Source of the DNA: Verrucomicrobiota bacterium
GTDB taxonomy: Bacteria > Verrucomicrobiota > Verrucomicrobiia > Opitutales > Opitutaceae
Assembly (NCBI GenBank): GCA_025362555.1
Contig: JANYFP010000324.1
Span: 1 to 36,987, forward strand
Direction of reading: 5' to 3'
DNA: 36,987 nt
Shown: positions 1 to 11,994 of the stretch, one piece after another
Numbering within the stretch: position 1 is the first letter of the stretch
Layout of the letters: every line of letters starts with the position of its first letter
Notes under the pieces: model-generated
Database searches by the model: none
Told to the model about the DNA's origin: nothing
Seen by the model: only the letters and a program-made list of their open reading frames with translations
Program-made: the position numbers and the translations under genes

Positions 1-1
1 G

Positions 2-226
2 ATCAGTATCGAGCTCGCTCAATCGCACGCCGTCGTTGCCCACGCCGGTTCGTTGGGCTCAGGAGTTCTCGCCCGGATTGAACAGGCGATGACGAAAAAA
101 TATCAACGGCCCATCACTGCGAGTGCGTCACTCGACGCCTCACTGCTTGCCGGCATTCGCGTTCGCCTTGGCGACGATGTCTACGAATCTTCCGTCGCCA
201 ACCAACTGGCTTCCCTCTCCGTTTAA
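2..226 (+). CDS. atpH: F-type ATP synthase delta subunit, C-terminal part (truncated by window start)
   Basis: Open frame from nt 2 to TAA 224-226 gives ISIELAQSHAVVAHAGSLGSGVLARIEQAMTKKYQRPITASASLDASLLAGIRVRLGDDVYESSVANQLASLSV, a typical delta C-terminus (GIRVRLGDDVYESSVANQL); immediately upstream of atpA. Absent from the ORF track because it has no start in the window. Confidence 0.88.
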   Translation: MSIELAQSHAVVAHAGSLGSGVLARIEQAMTKKYQRPITASASLDASLLAGIRVRLGDDVYESSVANQLASLSV

Positions 227-261
227 TTTCGCACCTTTTTCTCTAACCAGCGCCCCTCGCC

Positions 262-1791
<1,530 letters not shown>

Positions 1792-1897
1792 CCAGCAAAC
1801 TTTAGAATTCGCCTTACGAAAAACGATTGAATCCACCGCCGCTTAACCTGTCGCTTGCTTCAATTCTAAAATCGTAAATCCAAAATCGTAGATCCCC

Positions 1898-2770
1898 ATG
1901 GCCTCACTTCGCGACATCCGCCGACGGATTAAGTCGGTTAAAAACACCCGCCAGATCACCAAGGCGATGGAGTTGGTTGCGGCGTCGAAAATGAAGAAGG
2001 CGCAGCAGGCCGCGCTCGCCGGTCGGCCCTATGCCCAGCTCATGGCCGACATGCTGGCTTCGCTCGCCGGTCGCGTCGATGAGTCGCAACACGCGTTTCT
2101 GGTGAAACGCGAAGTCAAGACCCGCGGCATTTTACTCGTCACGACCGACAAGGGCCTCTGCGGTCCGCTTAACGGAAATCTCTTCAAGCTCGTTACCGAA
2201 ATTAAGACGCCGGCCAAGTACGTCGCGATCGGTCGCAAGGGCGCTCAGTTCCTCGCCCGGACGCATCGCGATGTCGTGGCGGATTTCAGCGTGAGCGATC
2301 GCGTTCCATTCGCCGACGTGAAGACGGTCGTCGAGTTCATGATCAAAATGTACCTCGAGGGCACGATTGATACCCTCGAAGTCATCTATCCGTATTACCG
2401 GAATACTCTCGTGCAGGAAGCGACCGTCCGCCCCGTGCTTCCTCTCACGAGCCTAAAAGATTTCGTGGCCCATCTCCGCAGCGAAGCCGGAGTCAGCCGC
2501 CAGGTTGACGATCGCGATATGCTGTTTGAGCCCGATGCCGCTTCGGTGCTCGATGCGTTGCTGCCATTTTACGTCAACCGTTGTGTCTATCAGCTCATTC
2601 TTAACGCCAAGGCGTCCGAACACAGTTCGCGCATGGTCGCCATGAAGACCGCGAAGGACAACGCGACGAAACTGATCGGCGAACTTTCTCTCGAATACAA
2701 CAAGGCGCGTCAGGCCGGCATCACTCAGGAAATTCTTGAGATCTCGGCGGCCTCGTTCTCTTCGCAATAA
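1898..2770 (+). CDS. atpG: F-type ATP synthase gamma subunit
   Basis: N-term MASLRDIRRRIKSVKNTRQITKAMELVAASKM; C-term ASEHSSRMVAMKTAKDNA; operon position. Confidence 0.96.
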   Translation: MASLRDIRRRIKSVKNTRQITKAMELVAASKMKKAQQAALAGRPYAQLMADMLASLAGRVDESQHAFLVKREVKTRGILLVTTDKGLCGPLNGNLFKLVTEIKTPAKYVAIGRKGAQFLARTHRDVVADFSVSDRVPFADVKTVVEFMIKMYLEGTIDTLEVIYPYYRNTLVQEATVRPVLPLTSLKDFVAHLRSEAGVSRQVDDRDMLFEPDAASVLDALLPFYVNRCVYQLILNAKASEHSSRMVAMKTAKDNATKLIGELSLEYNKARQAGITQEILEISAASFSSQ

Positions 2771-2773
2771 TAA

Positions 2774-4228
<1,455 letters not shown>

Positions 4229-4305
4229 CCATACACAAGCATCCCAGTAACAAGATCGACTGCTTTTCCTGGCCCTTGATGCCTGTTACTTAATCCTTCT
4301 CAAAC

Positions 4306-4713
4306 ATGCCTCTCATACTCGAAATCGTCACGCCTGAGGCGAAGGTGTATTCCGACACCATCGACTCCGTCGTGATCCCGACGGTCGAGGGCGAGATTGG
4401 CATCCTCCCCGGCCATATCCCGCTACTCACGCAGATCGAGAACGGCGAATTGCGCATCACCAAAGGCGGCATTACGCAATGGCTCGCGGTTGGCGGCGGC
4501 TTCGCCCAGATCGACGGCGATACCGTTCGCGTGCTGGCGGAAAACGCCATCACCGAAGAGAAGATCGACGAAACGGCCGTCGAAAACGCGATGAAGCGCG
4601 CGGAGCAAGAGTTGAAGGAAGCCAAGCATTTGGATCCTCAACAGTACGAGCATCTTCAGAGCTTGGTGCGTTACTCTGGAGTGCAACTCGCGGTAAAACG
4701 CCGCCGCCATTAA
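4306..4713 (+). CDS. atpC: F-type ATP synthase epsilon subunit
   Basis: PTVEGEIGILPGHIPLLTQIENGELRI; end of atp operon. Confidence 0.93.
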   Translation: MPLILEIVTPEAKVYSDTIDSVVIPTVEGEIGILPGHIPLLTQIENGELRITKGGITQWLAVGGGFAQIDGDTVRVLAENAITEEKIDETAVENAMKRAEQELKEAKHLDPQQYEHLQSLVRYSGVQLAVKRRRH

Positions 4714-4719
4714 CCTTTC

Positions 4720-4760
4720 AGCCTCGGCAAACACCACAGTGTTTGACCCGGGGCTTTTTT
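4720..4760 (+). terminator. Rho-independent terminator after atpC
   Basis: agcctcggcaaacac / gtgtttgacccggggct stem (core CAAACAC/GTGTTTG plus outer AGCC/GGCT) followed by TTTTTT. Confidence 0.8.
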
Positions 4761-4772
4761 CTGCTTCCCTTC

Positions 4773-4787
4773 TGATACTCAGTCTCA
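4773..4787. promoter_or_regulatory. Candidate Fur-like operator in front of feoA
   Basis: TGATACT-C-AGTCTCA, imperfect 7-1-7 dyad; 11/14 arm positions match TGATAAT-N-ATTATCA; iron-transport operon context. Confidence 0.4.
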
Positions 4788-4793
4788 ACCGCA

Positions 4794-5048
4794 ATGCCCG
4801 CCGCTCAAAAAAACCTTTCTCCCCTTTGCCAACTGCCTGCTGGCGCGACGGGTCGGGTGTGGGAATTAAAGGGGGACGAAAACTTTTGCCAGCGCATCCG
4901 CGAGATGGGTTTTAACGAAGCGGCCTTGGTGACCAAAATCTCCGGCAGCACCACGAGTCTTTGTCAGATCAACGGCACGCGTCTCGCCCTGAGTCATGCG
5001 GCTGCGATGAATATCATCGTGGAAAAGTTACCCTCCGCCGCCCGCTAA
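4794..5048 (+). CDS. feoA: FeoA-family ferrous iron transport protein (first copy)
   Basis: FeoA/SH3-like: LPAGATGRVWELKGDENFCQRIREMGFNEAALVTKI; upstream of feoB. Confidence 0.8.
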   Translation: MPAAQKNLSPLCQLPAGATGRVWELKGDENFCQRIREMGFNEAALVTKISGSTTSLCQINGTRLALSHAAAMNIIVEKLPSAAR

Positions 5049-5086
5049 TTCTGGTTAGCCAGAATTGCTGAATGCAGATTTCCTGT

Positions 5087-5320
5087 ATGCCTACTGATCA
5101 AAAACTTTCTCAGCTCGCGATTGGAACTTCCGCCCGCGTGAAAGATTTCCCAAAAGCGGGCGCAGCGTTCCTCCGTTTGCGAGAAATGGGCCTCCTCGCC
5201 GGCACCATGGTCACCTTTGTTCGCTCCGCCCCAATGGGTGACCCCATCGAAATAAAAATTCGCGGCTATCATCTTTCCCTTCGTCGCGAAGAAGCCGACC
5301 AAATCACCGTGGAAACCTGA
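5087..5320 (+). CDS. feoA: FeoA-family ferrous iron transport protein (second copy); ORF opens at 5072 but the second Met is the likelier start
   Basis: LAIGTSARVKDFPKAGAAFLRLREMGLLAGTMVTFVRSAPMGDPIEIKIRGYHLSLRREEADQITVE is a canonical FeoA pattern. Confidence 0.88.
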   Translation: MPTDQKLSQLAIGTSARVKDFPKAGAAFLRLREMGLLAGTMVTFVRSAPMGDPIEIKIRGYHLSLRREEADQITVET

Positions 5321-5323
5321 ACT

Positions 5324-7459
5324 GTGGCCGATCTTCCTTCCCACATTTCATTGCCGGGCAAAAAACGTCCGCACCAAGCCAACGAGCGCACTCCGGTTTA
5401 CGCGCTCGTCGGAAATCCGAATTGCGGCAAGAGTACTTTGTTTAACGCCCTGACCGGACTGAAACAAAAAGTTGGAAACTATCCCGGCGTTACGGTTGAG
5501 AAAAAAATTGGCGAGACGTATTCGCAACACGGCAAGCCAATCAAACTGATTGATCTTCCCGGCGCCTATTCACTCGCCGCGCGTTCACCGGACGAAGCCG
5601 TGACCCGCGATGTTTTACTCGGAAGGCGGGCCGATACCCCACAGCCGGACCGGATTCTTTGCATCATCGACGCGAGTAATCTCGAGCGAAATCTCTACCT
5701 CGTCCATCAACTGCTCGATCTCGGTCGCCCCGTTATTCTGGTGTTGAACATGATGGATCTCGCTCTGAAAGCAGGTCTGCAAGTTCACGCTTCACGTTTG
5801 GAAAAAGAACTCGGGGTTCCGGTCATCGCGTGCGAGGCGATCAACGGGAAAGGGCTGGTGGATCTCAAACTTGCGATGAGCCGTGTTGATCTCTCGCTCG
5901 CAAAACACCGTTGGGATGTGCCGGCGCAAGTCGCTCCGGCGGTCGCCGAGCTGCAAGCTTCTCTGACGGACAGTGACGGACGTTCGCCGCTCGTCGCCCG
6001 GGCGGAAGCGTTATTGCTCCTGACCGATTTTGACACGGTGCGTGTTGCCGGCTCCACGCCGCTCAGTCCGCGGACTCACGAAATTCTCGCGCACTGGCAA
6101 AAACGCTGGGAAGGAGAGGGGACCGATTGGGCCGGTACGCTGGTGGCGAGCCGTTACGATGCGATCGCTAAAATTTGCACGGATGTGGTGCAGTCGAGCG
6201 GTGAAGTTGGCCCCTCCATTTCCGACAAGATTGATGCCGTGGTCGTCCATCCGTTCTGGGGCTGGCTCGTGTTTGGCGGTATCATGACGGCGCTGTTTAT
6301 TTCGATTTTCACGCTGGCGCAATATCCCATGGACTGGATTGACGCTGGCATGAGTGCGTTGGGAGATTGGGTTAAACGCTCAATGACCCCGGGTGAATTG
6401 CGTGATTTGCTGACGGCGGGAGTCATTGGCGGGGCCGGGAGCGTGCTCGTTTTTTTGCCCCAGATTCTGATTTTGTATTTCTTTATCGGGTTGTTGGAAA
6501 ACACCGGTTATATGGCGCGCGCCGCCTTTATTATGGATCGGTTGATGAGCCGCGTCGGATTAAATGGGAAATCCTTTATTCCGCTACTCGGCTCCTACGC
6601 CTGTGCCATTCCCGGCATCATGGCCACGCGCACCATTGAGGATCCGAAGGACCGGCTTGTCACAATTCTCGTGGCCCCGCTGATGAGTTGCTCAGCGCGG
6701 CTGCCTGTTTACTTGCTCTTGATTGCGGCCCTGCTCCCGACTGACGCCATCTTTACGAAGGTCGGTATTATGATCGCCATGTATGCGCTCGGCACGTCCG
6801 GTGCCTTCGGTTTCGCGTGGCTCTTCAAGCGCACGCTCCTCAAAGGCAAACCGCCAATGATGATCATGGAACTGCCGCCCTATCGCCTGCCGCGACTTCG
6901 GGATATCGCCCTGCACATGTTCGAACGTGCCGGTCTCTTTCTGCGCAAAGCGGGCACGGTCATTCTCGGCATCAGCATCGTCCTCTGGTTCCTCACCACC
7001 TATCCGAAATTACCGGACCCTGCGGCCACATCGACGCAGCAAATTGCCCACAGCTTTGCCGGCCAGGCTGGGCATCTCCTTGAACCGATGATCAAGCCGC
7101 TGGGCTTCGACTGGCGCATTGGCATTGGTCTCATCACGTCCTTCGCCGCCCGCGAAGTCTTTGTTAATTCCATGGGTGTGGTCTTCGGGGTCGAAGGTGC
7201 TGATGATGATACCACGCCGTTGCGCGATGCCCTGCGTCAGGCCACTTGGCCCGATGGTGCCCCGGTTTTCACGGCGCTAGTTTGTATTACGCTTATGGTG
7301 TTTTACGTTTTCGCCATGCAATGTGTGAGCACGCTCGCCGTTGTGAGACGTGAAACGAATTCGTGGCGGTGGCCGCTGTTTCAAACGTTCTACATGACCG
7401 GCACGGCATGGCTGGTGTGTTTTGTAATTTATCAAACCGGCCGCGCACTGGGCTATTAA
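5324..7459 (+). CDS. feoB: Ferrous iron transport protein B (GTG start)
   Basis: GNPNCGKSTLFNALTGLKQKVGNYPGVTVEKK G-domain; DLPGAYSL; C-terminal Gate domains (SCSARLPVYLLLI, FFIGLLENTGYMARAAFIMDRLM). Confidence 0.96.
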   Translation: MADLPSHISLPGKKRPHQANERTPVYALVGNPNCGKSTLFNALTGLKQKVGNYPGVTVEKKIGETYSQHGKPIKLIDLPGAYSLAARSPDEAVTRDVLLGRRADTPQPDRILCIIDASNLERNLYLVHQLLDLGRPVILVLNMMDLALKAGLQVHASRLEKELGVPVIACEAINGKGLVDLKLAMSRVDLSLAKHRWDVPAQVAPAVAELQASLTDSDGRSPLVARAEALLLLTDFDTVRVAGSTPLSPRTHEILAHWQKRWEGEGTDWAGTLVASRYDAIAKICTDVVQSSGEVGPSISDKIDAVVVHPFWGWLVFGGIMTALFISIFTLAQYPMDWIDAGMSALGDWVKRSMTPGELRDLLTAGVIGGAGSVLVFLPQILILYFFIGLLENTGYMARAAFIMDRLMSRVGLNGKSFIPLLGSYACAIPGIMATRTIEDPKDRLVTILVAPLMSCSARLPVYLLLIAALLPTDAIFTKVGIMIAMYALGTSGAFGFAWLFKRTLLKGKPPMMIMELPPYRLPRLRDIALHMFERAGLFLRKAGTVILGISIVLWFLTTYPKLPDPAATSTQQIAHSFAGQAGHLLEPMIKPLGFDWRIGIGLITSFAAREVFVNSMGVVFGVEGADDDTTPLRDALRQATWPDGAPVFTALVCITLMVFYVFAMQCVSTLAVVRRETNSWRWPLFQTFYMTGTAWLVCFVIYQTGRALGY

Positions 7460-7515
7460 CGCTTCTGCCCTGTTTGCTATTTGTGCCTTCAGCGTCTTCT
7501 GTGGTCACAAGTCCG

Positions 7516-7683
7516 ATGTCTACTTCCCTCCAAACTTTCCTCGCCCTCGCCCTCGTTGTGGTGGCCGCAACGGGGTTGATTTATTCCGTTGTCAGGAAGC
7601 GTGGCTCATCCGGTTGTGGCAGTGAAGGCTGCGCCGCGGTCAGTCCCGAAATAAAAAAACTTCGCTCGAAGTTGAAAAGGTAG
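7516..7683 (+). CDS. Small Cys-rich FeoB-associated membrane protein
   Basis: MSTSLQTFLALALVVVAATGLIYSVVRKRGSSGCGSEGCAAVSPEIKKLRSKLKR: one TM helix then CGSEGC; directly after feoB. Starts inside the longer track ORF 7363..7683. Confidence 0.75.
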   Translation: MSTSLQTFLALALVVVAATGLIYSVVRKRGSSGCGSEGCAAVSPEIKKLRSKLKR

Positions 7684-7814
7684 CCCGCGACGAATAAGGA
7701 TTTGCGAACGCAGGGAATCTGATTGCGGCCTGGGCAACTCTCTTGTTCCGCCTAATTTCTTGATCAATCATCGACCACCCTTGTCTCGCGGAAAATTATA
7801 AACACAGTCATCGC

Positions 7815-8810
7815 ATGAAAGCCGCAGTTCTTGTCGGAGTGAAGCAACCTTTGTCGATTCAATCGGAGCCTGATCCGGTGGCGACTCCCGGGCATGCCGT
7901 CGTCCGACTTCGGGCCGCAGCGCTCAATCACCGGGATCTTTGGATTCAACAGGGACATTACGCGGGGATCAAAACCCCGATGATTCTCGGTTCGGATGGG
8001 GCTGGCACGGTGATCTCGGTCGGCACGCCTTCAGATGACGGTTGGGTTGGGCGTGACGTCATCATTAATCCATCGCTTGACTGGGGTCGCGATCCACGCG
8101 CGCAAGGGCCGGCGTTTCGAATTCTCGGCCTGCCGGATAACGGAACCTTCGCTGAGCAGATCCTCATTCCGACGGCGAATCTCGCACCGAAGCCCGCCCA
8201 TCTCTCGTGGGAGCAAGCGGCCGCGTTACCGCTGGCCGGATTGACGGCTTGGCGCTCGCTCTTTACGCGGGCAAAATTAATCGCGGGGGAGCGCGTTCTG
8301 ATTACGGGCATCGGTGGAGGCGCGGCATCATTCGCGCTCCAATTCGCGGTCGCGGCGGGCGCCCATGTGTGGGTGACTTCCAGTTCTCCTGAAAAAATTC
8401 AATCGGCGCAGGCCCTGGGCGCTCTCGGGGGCGTTAATTATCGCGATGCGGATTGGCGTGGGCAGTTGGAAAAAGTTGCGGGCTTTTTTGATGTGATCAT
8501 TGACAGCGCCGGTGGCGGCGGATTCGCCAAACTGATCGAGCTCGCCAATCCCGGTGGCCGCATCGTTTTCTTCGGCGCTACGACGGGCAACCCCACCGAA
8601 CTCGACTTGCGTCGCTGTTTCTTTCGCCAGATTTCATTGCTCGGCACGACGATGGGTTCCCCCCTTGATTTCTCCGGCATGGCCCGCCTGGTCGAGGCCA
8701 AGAAAATCGTCCCAATCGTGGATAAAATTTTCCTGCTGGATCGCGCGGCTGATGCTCTGCGTCACATGGAAACTGGCGCGCAATGCGGCAAAATTGTCCT
8801 GACCTGCTGA
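7815..8810 (+). CDS. Zinc-type/quinone oxidoreductase of the MDR family
   Basis: HRDLWIQQGHY, LGSDGAGTVISVG, QAAALPLAGLTAWRSL, VLITGIGGGAASFALQFAVAAGAHV nucleotide-binding motif. Confidence 0.88.
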   Translation: MKAAVLVGVKQPLSIQSEPDPVATPGHAVVRLRAAALNHRDLWIQQGHYAGIKTPMILGSDGAGTVISVGTPSDDGWVGRDVIINPSLDWGRDPRAQGPAFRILGLPDNGTFAEQILIPTANLAPKPAHLSWEQAAALPLAGLTAWRSLFTRAKLIAGERVLITGIGGGAASFALQFAVAAGAHVWVTSSSPEKIQSAQALGALGGVNYRDADWRGQLEKVAGFFDVIIDSAGGGGFAKLIELANPGGRIVFFGATTGNPTELDLRRCFFRQISLLGTTMGSPLDFSGMARLVEAKKIVPIVDKIFLLDRAADALRHMETGAQCGKIVLTC

Positions 8811-8855
8811 GACTTGGTCGGGTTGGGCGCGGAGTCTTTTCGCAGCCGCGTTTTT

Positions 8856-9506
8856 TCACCACTTGGTTTGGAGCCACTCCCAAGCGTGTTTAAACGCTTC
8901 GTTGGCGAATGTGCCCAGCAGGAAAAAATAGGCCGCGCCAATCGCGAAAGCCACATAACCCAGCGCAATGAAAAGACCGTCGCGTTCCAACAATCCGCAG
9001 GCCAACAGAAAAATCGCCCAGGCCGGAAGTAAATTTGAAAGCGGAATCGGTAAAGGGAGGAGAAGAATCAAGGCCGAGGCCAGAATGACGATTGCGTGGA
9101 CTTGATTGAGTAAAGCCGTGCCGGTAACCGCCGGCCAGCGCGGCCGGAGTACCGATTCAAGAAAACGCAGCAGACGCTGCGTAATGGTTAACACTTTCCC
9201 GAAAAATCCGGCCGGTAGTTTTGCGCGCTGGATTTTCATCGGCAGCCAGGGGCGCTGGCCGAGCGACAGTCGCAACGCGATCAACACAATGGCCAACCCG
9301 AGTGGCGTCGATAATCCGGGCAATGGCACCGGTTGGATGAACGGCAACGCGAGCAGCACGATCAGGAGCAGGTAGGCGCGTTGACGCAGGACAAATATCA
9401 CCTCGCGCAACGGTACCGCCCGATCCCCTGCGCGCGCATGCAATTCTGCCAACTCCAGCGATAGTTTGCGCGGAGGCGCAGGAGGCAATGGCCGCTCACT
9501 CGTCAT
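8856..9506 (-). CDS. ExoD-family (exopolysaccharide synthesis) membrane protein
   Basis: LPFIQPVPLPGLSTPLGLAIVLIALRLSLGQRPWLP is ExoD-like; hydrophobic helices; start ATG 9504-9506 overlaps queE stop as ATGA. Confidence 0.75.
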   Translation of the reverse strand: MTSERPLPPAPPRKLSLELAELHARAGDRAVPLREVIFVLRQRAYLLLIVLLALPFIQPVPLPGLSTPLGLAIVLIALRLSLGQRPWLPMKIQRAKLPAGFFGKVLTITQRLLRFLESVLRPRWPAVTGTALLNQVHAIVILASALILLLPLPIPLSNLLPAWAIFLLACGLLERDGLFIALGYVAFAIGAAYFFLLGTFANEAFKHAWEWLQTKW

Positions 9507-10195
9507 GTTCCGCGCTTGTTGCCGTAGAGCTCGACGTGCAGGCGTGATGCGTAGCGATAGCCGCGCTGCTTGCACAACTCACCCAGCCAACCCGCACGCG
9601 CGCGCAAAGCCTCCACCGTCACGCCTTCCGGCATCAGCAATATTTTTGCGCGGGGAATTTCCAGCGCCAGTTGCCCGAGCATCGTTTCGAGTTCGTTCAC
9701 GTCTTCGGTTTGCGACACCACAAATTTCAATTGGTAACCATAATGCGTGAGCCAGTGGCGGACAACTTCCGGCTGCCAGCGCAACGCCTCGTGTTTCTTC
9801 CGCCACGCTTCATCCAGTCGCGCGTCCGGCGTCGAATTTTTGAGCTTCGGGCTGAGCGACGCGAGATCGCAGGCGATGTCGTCCGGCGCCAAGGTCGCCG
9901 CCGTTTCAATGGTAATATGATAGCCGAGTTTTTTCAGCTCGGCGGCCAGTTCCCGAATGCCTTTTGCCAGCATGGGCTCGCCGCCGGTAAGGACGACGTG
10001 ACGTGCGGGATAAGACTGCACCACCGTGAGAATTTCTTCCACGGTCATAATTCTCCCCTCGGGATTCCACGAAGCATAGGGTGTGTCGCACCAGTTGCAG
10101 CGGAGATTGCAGCCACTCGTCCGCACGAAAACTGACGGAACTCCGGTCAGTTCGCCCTCGCCCTGCAAAGAGTGGAAAATTTCTGAAATCAGCAT
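9503..10195 (-). CDS. queE: 7-carboxy-7-deazaguanine synthase (radical SAM)
   Basis: SLQGEGELTGVPSVFVRTSGCNLRCNWCDTPYASW, VVLTGGEPML; adjacent to queC. Confidence 0.92.
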   Translation of the reverse strand: MLISEIFHSLQGEGELTGVPSVFVRTSGCNLRCNWCDTPYASWNPEGRIMTVEEILTVVQSYPARHVVLTGGEPMLAKGIRELAAELKKLGYHITIETAATLAPDDIACDLASLSPKLKNSTPDARLDEAWRKKHEALRWQPEVVRHWLTHYGYQLKFVVSQTEDVNELETMLGQLALEIPRAKILLMPEGVTVEALRARAGWLGELCKQRGYRYASRLHVELYGNKRGT

Positions 10196-10219
10196 GAGTA
10201 GAAATAAAACCTAACAGTC

Positions 10220-10906
10220 CTATGGGTTTGGTTTCTCCGGCAAAGGCGGAGTGCGCTCATAAATCGTCGGATCACTGAGGCCAGCGTGCAAAAACGCCTC
10301 GCGCCGCTCCACGCATGTCCCGCATACGCCGCAATGAATCGCTCCACCTTTGTAGCACGACCAGGTCCGCGCGTAATCCACCCCCAATCGTCCGCCTTCG
10401 GCCGCAATCTGACTCTTGCTCATGGTTATGAACGGTCGCAGTAACTGCACCCCGGCATAAGTTCCGAGCCGCATCGCCTCGCCCATCGCGCGCATGAAGT
10501 CCTCCCGGCAATCCGGATAAATTGCGTGATCTCCGCCGTGCGCCGCAATCACGAGGCCCTCGGCCTCGGCACTCTCGGCGAACCCGCACGCGGCCGCCAG
10601 CATGATCCCGTTGCGAAACGGCACCACGGTGCGCTTCATGTTTTCGTCGGCGTAATGGCCTTCCGGAATAGCGCCGCCGGACTTGAGGAGATCGGATGCA
10701 AATAATTTCCCGATAAAATCGAGCGGAATGATTTGGTGGGGCACCCCGATTTGCTGCGCGTGCTCCACCGCGAACGGAATTTCCCGGTGATTATGTTTGG
10801 CTCCGTAGTCGAAACTGAGCGACGCACTGACGGTGTGATGCGCCCGCGCCCAATGGAGCGCAGTCACCGAATCCATGCCACCCGAACAAAGCACAACGAC
10901 TTTCAT
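10220..10906 (-). CDS. queC: 7-cyano-7-deazaguanine synthase
   Basis: MKVVVLCSGGMDSVTALHWA PP-loop; VPFRNGIMLAAACGFAES; CYKGGAIHCGVCGTCVERREAF. Track ORF begins upstream at 11101. Confidence 0.94.
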   Translation of the reverse strand: MKVVVLCSGGMDSVTALHWARAHHTVSASLSFDYGAKHNHREIPFAVEHAQQIGVPHQIIPLDFIGKLFASDLLKSGGAIPEGHYADENMKRTVVPFRNGIMLAAACGFAESAEAEGLVIAAHGGDHAIYPDCREDFMRAMGEAMRLGTYAGVQLLRPFITMSKSQIAAEGGRLGVDYARTWSCYKGGAIHCGVCGTCVERREAFLHAGLSDPTIYERTPPLPEKPNP

Positions 10907-11124
10907 GGGGGTTAATTGGTCACAAAAAATTGAAAAGACACCTGAAATCTCCCACGGCCCTTCATCGCTTTGATCCTTGATCGTCCCGGAGCTTTCGCCC
11001 GCGACCAGCCAGCCGGCTGAGATTGGGAAAACCCGAAGTATTTCCCCCCACAAATCTCGCCTTGCCGCGCCGCCGGATTTGGTTTTTTTAGGAACTCCCA
11101 CCGGTCCGTAGGCGGACCTCTTGC

Positions 11125-11994
11125 ATGATCCTTTTTCACGATTCTTCCTGTATTGAATACGGCTCGCACCTGCGACCGGAGCAACCAGCCCGCATCACCC
11201 GGAGTGTGGCCCAATTGAAACCGGCGCACCCGGATTGGATCTGGCGCCAAGCAAGTCCCGCCGCTGAATCCGCTCTGCTCGCCGCTCACACCCCGGCGCT
11301 CTTGGCCCGACTCCAGCACGCCCCCGATCTGGACGATGATACGCCTTGGTTTCCGGGAATCTACGATCACGCCCGACGAGCCGTCGGCGCCGCTCTTGCC
11401 GCCACCGATGCCGCTCTCGCCGGTGAAAAAGCGTTCACGTTGATGCGACCGCCCGGGCATCATTGCACCCGTACCCAGGCCATGGGTTTTTGCTACCTCA
11501 ATCAAATTGCCGTGGCTGCACTTTACGCTCTCCAAAGCGGCCGGCGTGTCGCCGTTTGGGATTTCGACGCCCATCATGGCAACGGTACCGAAGACATCCT
11601 CGCTGGTCGGGAAAACGTATTATTCACTTCCGTTCATCAATCTCCCGCCTATCCCGGCACGGGTCTCCACTCGACCGCCAATTGCAAAAATTTTCCAATC
11701 GCGCCGCATTCACCTCGGGAAACCCATCTGGCTTCGCTCGCTCGTTCTTGGGCGACGGTCCTCGAATTTCGGCCTGACGTGGTCCTCGTGTCCGCCGGTT
11801 TTGATGCGTACGTCCATGATCCCATTACCCAAATGACCCTCGAGCGCGCCGACTTTGCCGAACTCGGGCGCTGGCTGCGTGAAAGCGCGCTTCCCGCCGC
11901 CGCTATTCTCGAAGGCGGCTACAGCTCCGACTTGCCACTGTTGATTGACGACTTCCTTTCGGCATGGGACAAACCAACTCTTCTTTCCGCTTGA
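11125..11994 (+). CDS. Histone deacetylase / acetoin utilization family hydrolase
   Basis: LMRPPGHHCTRTQAMGFCYLNQIAVAA, VAVWDFDAHHGNGTEDI, VLVSAGFDAYVHDP, LEGGYSSDLP. Confidence 0.92.
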   Translation: MILFHDSSCIEYGSHLRPEQPARITRSVAQLKPAHPDWIWRQASPAAESALLAAHTPALLARLQHAPDLDDDTPWFPGIYDHARRAVGAALAATDAALAGEKAFTLMRPPGHHCTRTQAMGFCYLNQIAVAALYALQSGRRVAVWDFDAHHGNGTEDILAGRENVLFTSVHQSPAYPGTGLHSTANCKNFPIAPHSPRETHLASLARSWATVLEFRPDVVLVSAGFDAYVHDPITQMTLERADFAELGRWLRESALPAAAILEGGYSSDLPLLIDDFLSAWDKPTLLSA

